Both the position numbers and the translations under genes were made by a program. Positions 7,935 to 15,811 of a DNA stretch of 36,866 nt are shown piece after piece (positions within the stretch are counted from its first letter, which is position 1; the number at the start of each line of letters is the position of its first letter). Where the stretch lies: assembly GCA_902826705.1 (NCBI GenBank), contig CADEFY010000001.1:2036-38901 (forward strand), in the 5' to 3' direction. The notes below the pieces were generated by a model that ran no database searches, was not told the origin of the DNA, and saw only the letters and a list, made by a program, of their open reading frames with translations. This DNA is from an uncultured bacterium (GTDB taxonomy: Bacteria > Eisenbacteria > RBG-16-71-46).

Positions 7935-8876
7935 GTGTCGTCCGCCTCCCGCGCTGCACCCCGTGCCGCTCAGGCCGCCGCGCCGCCTGCGCGCCGCCCC
8001 GACCGTCGGCGGTTCGCGGATCGGATCGCGCTGGTCACGGCACTGCTGGTGCCGACGGCGGTCACCGTGTGGGGGTGGCAGTACTACGTCGCGCCGCTCG
8101 GAGCGCGGTTGCGGCATGACCTGCATGGGCTGCTGCGTCCCTCAGGCACGGTGGGGCTCGCACTCGGCATCGTGGCGCTCGCTGGATTCCTGTTCCTCTG
8201 GTTGTACCCACTGCGCAAGGGCCTCCGAGCACTCGCGTGGATGGGCACGCTCGGCGACTGGCTCCGTGTGCATATCGTGTTCGGGCTCTCGGTGCCGCTC
8301 TACGCCGCGGTGCATGCGGGGTGGCGATTCGACGGGTTGATCGGCTTGGGCTACCTGTCCATGTTCATCGTCGCTCTCTCGGGCCTCGTCGGCCGCTACC
8401 TCTACACGCACATCCCGCGTTCCCAGTCCGGCGTGGAGCTGTCGCGAGAGGAGGTCGCCAATCAGCGACGCTCACTCATCACGGATATCGCCGCCGCCAC
8501 CGGTCGCCCTCCGCTGGAGCTCGAGTCGGTGATGCGGGTGGCGGGCGGTGCGAGCGAGGCACTCGGCCCACTCGGCGCACTTCGACGTCTGCTGCAGGAC
8601 GACTTCGAGCGGCGACGAGCCATATCCCGGCTCCGTCTCGAGCTCGCCCAGCCTCGACCAGGCCGCGCTGCCATCGACGGCCGCTCACTCGGCCGCGCGC
8701 TCGGCCTGGCGAGGCAGGAGTTGGCACTGTCACAGCAAGTGCGCATGCTCGATGCGACCCGCCGGGTGTTCGCGCTGTGGCACGTGGCGCATCGTCCTTT
8801 TGCGATCACCGCGCTTCTCGCAGTCTCGATCCACGTCGTCGTCGCAGTATTGTTCGCCGGCATCGGTGCGAAGTGA
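7935..8876 (+). CDS. di-heme membrane cytochrome b (ferric reductase/b561-like)
   Basis: A 313-residue inner-membrane protein. The GTG at 7935 is chosen because AAGGAG (7924-7929) sits 5 nt upstream. Predicted helices lie near residues 31-52, 72-92, 109-129, 133-155 and 284-309. Two helices each carry a His pair 14 residues apart, H113/H127 and H286/H300 (H283 is an alternative). This is the classic geometry for two stacked bis-His b hemes spanning the membrane. Between helices 4 and 5 lies an Arg-rich, helical segment of about 125 residues, predicted cytoplasmic, whose function is unknown. The next gene, a flavoprotein, begins 7 nt after the stop. Likely job: carrying electrons between the cytoplasmic flavoprotein or quinol pool and the periplasmic cytochromes. 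The exact family is not certain; the heme-ligand pattern is visible. Confidence 0.7.
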   Translation: MSSASRAAPRAAQAAAPPARRPDRRRFADRIALVTALLVPTAVTVWGWQYYVAPLGARLRHDLHGLLRPSGTVGLALGIVALAGFLFLWLYPLRKGLRALAWMGTLGDWLRVHIVFGLSVPLYAAVHAGWRFDGLIGLGYLSMFIVALSGLVGRYLYTHIPRSQSGVELSREEVANQRRSLITDIAAATGRPPLELESVMRVAGGASEALGPLGALRRLLQDDFERRRAISRLRLELAQPRPGRAAIDGRSLGRALGLARQELALSQQVRMLDATRRVFALWHVAHRPFAITALLAVSIHVVVAVLFAGIGAK

Positions 8877-8883
8877 GCTCCCC

Positions 8884-10317
8884 ATGACCGGAGTGCTCAC
8901 GTTCCTCGCGTTCGCGGCCGTCACGGCGGCGGCGGTGCTGTGGCACTTGCGAAGCCGCGCGGCGCACGGTGTCTGCGCGGTGCTCGAGACGTGCCCGCGC
9001 TGCCGGGCGGCGATCCCCGCGGACAGCACGACCTGCCCCGCATGTGCAGCGCCTCTGCAGGCGTTCGAGATCACCAGCGCACCGCTGGCGCAGACCGCAG
9101 ACGCAGCCTCAGGGCCGCTGCATGCGATCGTGCGGAGCGACCTGTGCGTGGGCTGCGGCACGTGTGTCGATGCGTGCCCCGAACCGGTAGCGATCCGGCT
9201 GGTGCAGAAGCTGGCGGTCGTCGATCCGGGGCTGTGCAAAGGGCACGGTCAGTGCGTCAGTGCCTGTCCTGTGAGTGCGATGTTCGTGACGTCGGGCGAA
9301 GCCGTGCAGCGGCTGCAGGTGCCGGACCTCGACATCCACTTCGAGAGCAACGTGCCAGGCCTCTATGTCGTGGGCGAACTGGGTGGCCGCGGGCTCATCA
9401 AGAACGCGGTCAACGAGGGCCGCCTCGCCGTGGAGCACACCGCGCGGCAGCTCGGGCCGGCCGCGCGTCGCGCGCTGAGCGATCCCACACGACTGGACCT
9501 GGTGATCGTCGGTTCGGGTCCCGCGGGGCTCTCGGCTGGACTCGAGGCGCTCAAGCAGGGCCTGTCGTATCGCGTGCTCGAGCAGGGCAACCTGTCGGAC
9601 ACGATCGCCAAGTACCCCCGCAAGAAGGTGCTGTTCGCCGAGCCGCTGAACATCCCGCTCTACGGCGACCTCTGGGTGTCGGACGCCTCGAAAGAGTCGC
9701 TGTTGCAGGTCTGGCAGGACGTACTCGCACGCACGGGATTGCGCGTGAGCACGGGGCAACGGGTCGTCGGCGTGGATCGCGATGCCGATGGCCTCACCGT
9801 GCGAACCGAATCCGGAGAGGTCACCGCGCGCGCGGTGGTGCTGGCCATGGGGCGCCGGGGCACCCCGCGCCGGCTCGGCGTTCCCGGCGAGGACAGCCCC
9901 AAGGTCCTCTATGACATCGTCGAGATGGAGGCGTTCGAGGGGCAGCGCCTCCTCGTGGTGGGCGGCGGCGACAGCGCCCTCGAGTCCGCGCTGGGGCTCG
10001 CGGCGCAGGTCGGCACCACGGTCACGCTGTCGCATCGCGGCAGTGACTTCGCCAAGGCCAAGGAACGGAACCGGGACAAGCTCGAGGCGGCGCGAGGCGC
10101 GGGACGGATCGACGTGCTGCTGGCGAGCCAGGTGCGCGACATCCGGGAGGACGTCGTGCTCGTGGAGCACGACGGGAACACCCGCATCGTGCCCAACGAC
10201 ACGGTGATCGTGCGAGTGGGAGGCGAGGCCCCCTACCCGTTCCTCGAGCGGTGCGGCGTGCGCATCGTGACCAAGGAGGTGCCGCTCGCGCCCTCCTCCC
10301 GTGCCGAGGCCGGCTGA
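8884..10317 (+). CDS. membrane-anchored 2x[4Fe-4S]/FAD/NAD(P) oxidoreductase with permuted thioredoxin-reductase fold
   Basis: A 477-residue protein. One N-terminal helix (2-20) is followed by HLRSR, which predicts a cytoplasmic body. Next come a zinc-ribbon-like CPRC...CPAC and a dicluster ferredoxin with motifs CVGCGTCVDACP and CKGHGQCVSACP; in the second, the second Cys is His. A segment 'VPGLYVVGELGGRGLI' then precedes the FAD site 'VIVGSGPAGLSAG' and the NAD(P) site 'LLVVGGGDSALESA'. The flavin part resembles YpdA/thioredoxin reductase but lacks a redox CxxC between the two Rossmann domains. The 'GLYVVGE' strand that normally ends that fold sits in front of it. It likely passes electrons between NAD(P)H, the Fe-S clusters and the cytochrome b encoded just upstream. 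Its stop shares one base with the next start (TGATG). Confidence 0.82.
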   Translation: MTGVLTFLAFAAVTAAAVLWHLRSRAAHGVCAVLETCPRCRAAIPADSTTCPACAAPLQAFEITSAPLAQTADAASGPLHAIVRSDLCVGCGTCVDACPEPVAIRLVQKLAVVDPGLCKGHGQCVSACPVSAMFVTSGEAVQRLQVPDLDIHFESNVPGLYVVGELGGRGLIKNAVNEGRLAVEHTARQLGPAARRALSDPTRLDLVIVGSGPAGLSAGLEALKQGLSYRVLEQGNLSDTIAKYPRKKVLFAEPLNIPLYGDLWVSDASKESLLQVWQDVLARTGLRVSTGQRVVGVDRDADGLTVRTESGEVTARAVVLAMGRRGTPRRLGVPGEDSPKVLYDIVEMEAFEGQRLLVVGGGDSALESALGLAAQVGTTVTLSHRGSDFAKAKERNRDKLEAARGAGRIDVLLASQVRDIREDVVLVEHDGNTRIVPNDTVIVRVGGEAPYPFLERCGVRIVTKEVPLAPSSRAEAG

Positions 10318-12131
10318 TGCGCACGTTCCTCACCGCACTGCTCGCGCTCGCGCTCGCCGCCGGCCTCGCGGCTGCACAGGTCTCGCCCGGACCGCTCGCA
10401 CGACCCCATGCAGCCCTCGATGGCCCGACGCAGTGCTTCCAGTGCCACGCCAGGAGTGGCGGGTCGATGGACTCGCGGTGCCTGAGCTGTCACACCGAGA
10501 TCGCCGCGCTGCGTACGGCGCGACGCGGGTTGCACGCTCGAACAGGCGACCGCACGTGCGCTTCGTGCCATCCCGATCACGGTGGCCGCGAGTTCGAGCT
10601 GGTCGCGTTCGAGGAGGGCCGTCCAGCACGATTCGATCATGGGCGTGCCGGTTTCGCGTTGTCCGGCGCCCACGCGGGACTCGAGTGCGCGACCTGCCAC
10701 AGACCCGCGCTTCAGGGCGAGCCACTCGTCGCAGGCAAGCGTCGCGTGAAGGACACATCGACGAGTTGGATCGGACTTCAGCGCGACTGTCGCTCATGCC
10801 ACGACGACGTGCATCGCGGCCAGATCGGCACGGACTGCCAGCGCTGCCACGATGTGAGGGCGTGGAAGCCTGCCCCTGGTTTCGATCACTCGCGTTCGCG
10901 CTTCGCCCTCACGGGGCTGCATCGCAAGGTGGAGTGCCTGGCCTGCCACGCGAGCGAGACCGTGAGCCGCGGCCGCGACGCCGCCGGCAAGCGCTTGGTG
11001 CAGTGGAAGCCGCTGGAGTCCGCGCAATGCTCCTCGTGCCACCGCGACCCCCACTCGGGGCGCTTTGGCGCCGAGTGCTCCCGCTGTCACTCGACCAGCG
11101 GATTCGATCACATCGATGGCAAGCAGTTCGACCACGATCGCACGCGCTATCCGCTGCGCGGCCGGCACGCGGGATTGGCCTGCGAGAGCTGTCACCGCTC
11201 CGGCGCACAGGCCGTGACGCGCCCGGCATCTGGCAAGTGCACCGACTGTCATCGGGACGCGCACGCGGGGACGGCCACGCTCGCTGGCCAGGCAGTGGAT
11301 TGCGCCAGCTGTCACGATGTCCGCGGATTCGCTCGGTCGATCCTGCCCCTCGCCGCGCATCAGGCCTCGGCATTCCCGCTGACCGGCGCACATCTCGAGG
11401 CCGCCTGTGCCGACTGCCACCGGCGCGTCCCTCGCGCGACGCCCGGGTCCCTGGCTCTGGGCACCGCTGGTGTGCAATTGCGTCCGGCCCACGCACGCTG
11501 CACCGACTGTCATCGCGACCCGCACGCCGGGCGCTTCGCTCCCAAGGGCCCGCGTGGACGCGAGGCGGACTGCATCGCCTGTCATGACGACGCGCACTTC
11601 TCACCCGCCGACTTCGGGCCAGACGACCACCGGAATGCTCGCTTCGTGCTCGAGGGAGCGCATCGTGCGGTGCCTTGTGCGCAATGCCACACCGACCTGA
11701 CTCGGCCCGCTCCGACCGCGTCCCATGGCACGGTCGATGCGAAGCACCTGCCATTCGAGGACGCTCGTCGGGCATGCGCGGACTGTCACCGCGACCCGCA
11801 CGCGGGTCAGTTCGCATCGGGGCGGGGCGCAGCATGCGACCGCTGTCACGGCTCAGATGCGTTCTCGCCAGCGGTTCGCTTCGACCACCAGCGCGATGCC
11901 TCGTTCAAGCTCGAAGGCGCACATGCACGAGCCGAGTGCTCCGCATGCCACACGACCGATCGGGATGCGAAGGGAGTGTCCGTGACGCGATATCGACCGC
12001 TCTCGGGCAAGTGCGAGAGCTGCCACAGTGACACCGGATCGCGTGGGGGTGCCCGGCCGCCGGGATCCGACCGCTCGATGCGAGTACTCTCCTCCACGGC
12101 CGAGGTCCGACATGCATCCCACGCCTCGTGA
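10317..12131 (+). CDS. periplasmic 20-heme c-type cytochrome
   Basis: A 604-residue exported protein with a signal peptide (MRTFLTALLALALAAGLAAA). I count 20 CxxCH heme sites from residue 40 to about 570. After three hemes, a three-heme module repeats five times and then once partially with two hemes (3+15+2). Each module reads F-D-H-x4-F-x-L-x-G-x-H-x4-C-x2-CH, then CxxCHrDpHaGrf, then a third CxxCH. The extra His in 'FDH', 'GAH' and 'DPH' are probable distal heme ligands. This design fits a long periplasmic electron wire, like the decaheme and larger cytochromes of metal reducers. The last ~35 residues carry no heme and overlap the next gene by 20 nt, suggesting a degenerate tail. There is no lipobox, so it is soluble or tethered through partners. 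Confidence 0.9.
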   Translation: MRTFLTALLALALAAGLAAAQVSPGPLARPHAALDGPTQCFQCHARSGGSMDSRCLSCHTEIAALRTARRGLHARTGDRTCASCHPDHGGREFELVAFEEGRPARFDHGRAGFALSGAHAGLECATCHRPALQGEPLVAGKRRVKDTSTSWIGLQRDCRSCHDDVHRGQIGTDCQRCHDVRAWKPAPGFDHSRSRFALTGLHRKVECLACHASETVSRGRDAAGKRLVQWKPLESAQCSSCHRDPHSGRFGAECSRCHSTSGFDHIDGKQFDHDRTRYPLRGRHAGLACESCHRSGAQAVTRPASGKCTDCHRDAHAGTATLAGQAVDCASCHDVRGFARSILPLAAHQASAFPLTGAHLEAACADCHRRVPRATPGSLALGTAGVQLRPAHARCTDCHRDPHAGRFAPKGPRGREADCIACHDDAHFSPADFGPDDHRNARFVLEGAHRAVPCAQCHTDLTRPAPTASHGTVDAKHLPFEDARRACADCHRDPHAGQFASGRGAACDRCHGSDAFSPAVRFDHQRDASFKLEGAHARAECSACHTTDRDAKGVSVTRYRPLSGKCESCHSDTGSRGGARPPGSDRSMRVLSSTAEVRHASHAS

Positions 12132-13416
12132 CGCCCGAACGGCACGCCGTCGCCTGACGGCGGCCCTGATCCTGGCCCCCTCGCTCGGCCTTGCCGCCCT
12201 GCAGGCAGTGGCCGCGATCGCGCCTCGCGTGAAGAGTCCGCACGGCAACCTGGAAGAGGAGTGTTCCACCTGCCACAGCGCATCCGGCTGGAAGCCTGCG
12301 CATGTGAACGCCTCCTTCGACCACGGCAAGTTCGGCTTCGCACTCACCGGCGCGCACGCGACCGGCGACTGCATGTCCTGCCATACGTCGCTGGACTTCA
12401 AGGCGGCGAACACACAGTGCCAGTCCTGCCACACCGACCCCCACCGCGGCGAGATGGGCGCGGACTGTGCGCGTTGCCATTCGGCTCGCAGCTTCATCGA
12501 CCGCGGCCCGATGGTGCGCCAGCACCAGCTCACGCGGTTCCCGCTCACCGGTAGCCACGGGGCCCTCGAGTGCGAGTCATGCCATCGGCCTGCCGCGCAG
12601 GGCCAGATGCAGTTCGTCAACACGCGCGCGGAGTGTCAGAGCTGTCACATGGATGCTTATCGATCCGTGCGTCAGCCGGACCATGCTGCCGGTGGCTTCC
12701 CGCTCGCCTGCCAGCAGTGCCACTCGACGCTCACCTGGAGCACGGCACGATTCGACCACGACCGATCCGCGTTCCCGTTGCGGGGTGCTCACCGCTCGGC
12801 CGCGTGCGCCCAATGCCACGGGGACGGCGTCTACCGAGGCAAGTCGACCGCGTGCGCCAGCTGCCATCAGGGCGAGTACAACGCAACGACCTCGCCCGCA
12901 CACGCGGCAGCGGGGTTCCCGACTCAGTGCCAGGTCTGCCATGGCACCGTGGCGTGGCAACCGACCGCCTATGACCATGATGCCACCTCGTTCCCGCTGA
13001 CGGGCGCCCACCGCTCGGCGGCGTGCGACCAGTGCCACGGGGACGGCGTCTATGACGGCAAGGCGACGGCCTGCGAGTCCTGCCACCAGGCGGACTACGC
13101 CTCGACCACCGATCCGTCGCACGCAGCGGCGCAATTCCCACTCCAGTGCCTGTCCTGTCACAACACCACGGCCTGGGCGCCCGCGAGCTGGGATCATGAC
13201 TCCCAGTGGTTCCCGATCTACAGCGGCCGACATCGCGGCGAATGGAACGCCTGCTCGGACTGTCACGACACGCCGGGGGACTTCAGCCGGTTCACCTGCC
13301 TCTCCTGCCACCCGCACAGTGATCGAGCCAAGACCGATGGAGACCATCGCGGCGAGTCGGGCTACCAGTATCAGAGTTCCGCGTGCTACTCGTGCCACCC
13401 TCGCGGGAACTCCTGA
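12112..13416 (+). CDS. 16-heme c-type cytochrome, probable outer-membrane conduit subunit
   Basis: A 434-residue exported protein (signal peptide about 1-35 after an Arg-rich start) with 16 CxxCH motifs. One heme is followed by five three-heme modules of the same plan as in the preceding cytochrome. The third and fourth modules are near copies with a 219-bp period ('GAHRSAAC-QCHGDGVY'). The last module has the signature 'WDHDSQWFPIYSGRHRG' and closes with 'CYSCHPRGNS', a C-terminal form recurrent in multiheme cytochromes of several phyla. GAGG 6 nt before the ATG serves as SD, and the gene begins inside the 3' end of the 20-heme gene. Placed directly before a barrel gene (stop and start share one base), it is the best candidate for the heme wire inserted in the outer-membrane barrel. 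Confidence 0.88.
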   Translation: MHPTPRDARTARRRLTAALILAPSLGLAALQAVAAIAPRVKSPHGNLEEECSTCHSASGWKPAHVNASFDHGKFGFALTGAHATGDCMSCHTSLDFKAANTQCQSCHTDPHRGEMGADCARCHSARSFIDRGPMVRQHQLTRFPLTGSHGALECESCHRPAAQGQMQFVNTRAECQSCHMDAYRSVRQPDHAAGGFPLACQQCHSTLTWSTARFDHDRSAFPLRGAHRSAACAQCHGDGVYRGKSTACASCHQGEYNATTSPAHAAAGFPTQCQVCHGTVAWQPTAYDHDATSFPLTGAHRSAACDQCHGDGVYDGKATACESCHQADYASTTDPSHAAAQFPLQCLSCHNTTAWAPASWDHDSQWFPIYSGRHRGEWNACSDCHDTPGDFSRFTCLSCHPHSDRAKTDGDHRGESGYQYQSSACYSCHPRGNS

Positions 13417-14996
13417 TGCATCGCGCCGCCTTCATCACGATCCTGGCCGCGCTGGCATTCGCCGCCCCAGCGCATGCGCAGAACGCGCCGGATTCGTCGC
13501 GGCAAGCCCTGCGGACTTGGCGTGGTCGAGTCACGTATCTCGCTGGCTCGAGCGTCTACGTCAACGCGGGCCGGCTCGAAGGTCTGCTGTCAGGAGATAC
13601 TCTGTCGATCTGGCGCGGCCCTTCGCGCGTCGCAGTCGTGCGAGTGGATGCGGTCGCGTCCCATCGGGCCACGTGCGACACGCTCACCACCGCTTCCTTG
13701 CTCCAGACGGGCGACGAGGTGCGGTTCGTCGGCGGAGGCGTCTCACCTGAGGCGTCGGAGCCACCAAGGCCGGCGGCATCGGTCGAGCGTGCACCCAAGG
13801 GCTCCTCGATGCAGCCGGACCGGCTGCGGGGTCGGATCGGCGCGCAGTACCTCTCGGTCGCGGATGCGGGCGGCTCGCGATTCGCGCAACCCATGCTCGA
13901 CGTGCGTCTGGAGCAACGATTCGAGCATGGCAACCTGCTACTCGACGTGCGAGGCAGGCGGACCGTGGTGACTGGCAACGACGGCGACGCGCAGTCCCGA
14001 ACGCTCTCGAGAGTGCACCGTGCCTCGATCGTACTCGGACCTGCGAAGGGCCTTCGCAGTGCGATCGGGCGTCAGAGTGCACCGTCACTCGGCGTGGTGA
14101 GCGTGTTCGACGGCGCCCTGGTGGAGCATCGTGGGACCCGATGGTCCATGGGGGCATTCGCGGGCACGCAGCCGGAGCCTGTTCGCATGGGGCTCGATGG
14201 CGCGATCCGCGAGTTCGGTGCGTTCGTCGAGTCGAGCAGCCCGGCGCGCGGGCCGGACCGATGGGCGCTCACGCTCGGCGGCGTCGCCTCCTACGACCAC
14301 GGAGAGCCGGATCGCGAGTTCCTGTACCTGCAGGGGTCCGGTCGCCGCGGCCCGCTCACGAGCTACTTCTCGCAGGAGATCGACTTCCAACGTGCCTGGG
14401 AGCGTGCCCTGGGAGAACCGGCCGTCTCCTTCAGTTCGAGCTATGCCTCGGTACTTGTACAAGCCCATCGCAGTGTCCATCTGAGCGCGGGTGTCGACAA
14501 TCGGCGGCGCGTCCGTCTGTGGCGCGACCGCGAGACTCCTGAGACGGAGTTCGACGACCAGTACCGCCAGGGGACGTGGCTGGGCTCGACGTGGACTCCC
14601 ATCCGCGCCGTCCGCATGACCGCGGACATCCGCTTCCTCCGCGGCGGCGATGCCGCCGACAGCCGCACGGTGACTGGGGACCTCATGGGACGCGGTCGCT
14701 GGGCTCCGGTCCTGCGCGCTCGCCACTCCGTGTTCTCCAGTGGATCCTCGGAGAGCGGACTCTGGTCAGCCGGACTCGGAGGTTCCCCATGGGCCGGCAG
14801 TCAGTTGAGCTGGAGTACCGGAGAACGGCGCACGCGCGAGAGTCTCGATGGCCTCACGTCGCGTACTCGGTGGAACGAACTGTCCCTGGATGCGGCGATC
14901 GGGTCACGGTGGTATGCGACGGGATCGTGGGAGGAGGATCGCGGTGACGGACTCCACACGCAGCAGGTCCTCGCAGGTCTGAGCTGGCGGTTCTGA
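13416..14996 (+). CDS. outer-membrane beta-barrel of a porin-cytochrome conduit
   Basis: A 526-residue exported protein with signal peptide MHRAAFITILAALAFAAPAHA. Residues ~35-115 form a small SH3-like beta domain ('RGRVTYLAGSSVYVNAGRLE', 'GLLSGDTLSIWR', 'TGDEVRFVGGG'). A Pro-rich linker leads to about 380 residues of alternating polar/aromatic strands with Arg/Tyr/Trp girdles. The protein ends 'LAGLSWRF', the C-terminal Phe being the signal of BAM-inserted barrels. No sequence identity to MtrB/OmbB is claimed; the assignment as conduit porin rests on topology and on being the last gene, start-coupled to two multiheme cytochromes. Such barrels sheath the cytochrome through the outer membrane. 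Confidence 0.75.
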   Translation: MHRAAFITILAALAFAAPAHAQNAPDSSRQALRTWRGRVTYLAGSSVYVNAGRLEGLLSGDTLSIWRGPSRVAVVRVDAVASHRATCDTLTTASLLQTGDEVRFVGGGVSPEASEPPRPAASVERAPKGSSMQPDRLRGRIGAQYLSVADAGGSRFAQPMLDVRLEQRFEHGNLLLDVRGRRTVVTGNDGDAQSRTLSRVHRASIVLGPAKGLRSAIGRQSAPSLGVVSVFDGALVEHRGTRWSMGAFAGTQPEPVRMGLDGAIREFGAFVESSSPARGPDRWALTLGGVASYDHGEPDREFLYLQGSGRRGPLTSYFSQEIDFQRAWERALGEPAVSFSSSYASVLVQAHRSVHLSAGVDNRRRVRLWRDRETPETEFDDQYRQGTWLGSTWTPIRAVRMTADIRFLRGGDAADSRTVTGDLMGRGRWAPVLRARHSVFSSGSSESGLWSAGLGGSPWAGSQLSWSTGERRTRESLDGLTSRTRWNELSLDAAIGSRWYATGSWEEDRGDGLHTQQVLAGLSWRF

Positions 14997-15007
14997 GGCG
15001 GGCCTCA
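14994..15007. terminator. short hairpin made of two convergent stop codons
   Basis: TGAGGC (14994-14999) and GCCTCA (15002-15007) pair almost without a loop (or as a 5-bp stem with a 4-nt loop). Each arm contains the TGA of one converging gene. It could be a minimal bidirectional terminator, but there is no U-tract. Confidence 0.25.
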
Positions 15008-15811
15008 CCGCCGCCGCACCACCTGGAGCACGCGCGGCTCGCCGGACTCGCCGTGGTGGTCGATGACCTGCACCGTATCCGCTGCGGCCGCCTGCGGCAG
15101 CTCGAGCAGGTACTCGCCCCACATCTCGAGGTACTCGGTGGCCGTGGTGAACGTGTCGATCGACACGCCGCCGCCGCGCACGCGCACCTGCACGTGGTTC
15201 TCGAACGCGCGGGCGTAGCCCTCGATCGTGAGCGGGCCCACGGGATCCCCCGTGCGCGGCTGCAGCAGCAGCAGGTCCGGCCCGCGCGTGACGAGCGCTG
15301 GTGCGGGCAGCGGGTCGCCACCGCGGCGCAGTTCGATCGTGAGCGGCTGCTCGGCGTCGCCGACGCGTGCGCGGGCCACGACAGGCTCGGCCAGATGCAG
15401 ATCGACTGCGACGTGACCCTCGAGCGTGCGGATCACGTACGCGGCGGACACGAGCCCTCCGGCTGCGAACAGCGTGTCGGTCCACGTCGTGGGCGGCATG
15501 CCCGGTGCGGGCGTGAGCGTGGTCACCACGCGCAGCACGCCGCGCGTGCGACCGAGCAGCAGCCAGGTGTCCGCGGGGGTGGTGGTGGGGCCGATCGGGC
15601 CGTCGAAGCGCAGCACGAACACCTCGCCCGAATCGGTCGCCGCACGCGTGAGTGCGCCGAGCCGCGCGGCATCGTGCGCGCCGTCGTGCAGCTCGAGCAC
15701 CGGACCCTCGGCCACCCAGCCCTCGGTGGCGGTGGGCAGCGCGGGCGGCTTCGGGGCACAGGCGCCGAGCAGGGACAGGGCGAACACGCCGACGAGCCAG
15801 CGGACGATCAC
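15005..15811 (-). CDS. lipoprotein with Gmad2 immunoglobulin-like domain
   Basis: A 268-residue lipoprotein with signal MIVRWLVGVFALSLLGAC (lipidated Cys18). The C-terminal ~90 residues read 'LTIEGYARAFENHVQVRVRG' and 'TEYLEMWGEYLLEL', the marks of the Gmad2 domain (spore-germination-type Ig fold) found in envelope proteins. The central region has no recognised domain. The start is GTG and overlaps the TGA of the metal ATPase gene (GTGA), so the two are translated as a pair. That link suggests an envelope role connected with metal export, but the domain itself gives no enzymatic clue. Confidence 0.72.
   Translation of the reverse strand: MIVRWLVGVFALSLLGACAPKPPALPTATEGWVAEGPVLELHDGAHDAARLGALTRAATDSGEVFVLRFDGPIGPTTTPADTWLLLGRTRGVLRVVTTLTPAPGMPPTTWTDTLFAAGGLVSAAYVIRTLEGHVAVDLHLAEPVVARARVGDAEQPLTIELRRGGDPLPAPALVTRGPDLLLLQPRTGDPVGPLTIEGYARAFENHVQVRVRGGGVSIDTFTTATEYLEMWGEYLLELPQAAAADTVQVIDHHGESGEPRVLQVVRRR

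Noticed and set aside
10430-13410. Regularly spaced similar words that could be taken for a CRISPR array
   Set aside because: They are the codons for CxxCH heme motifs and their modules, in frame and diverged, without uniform repeats and unique spacers.
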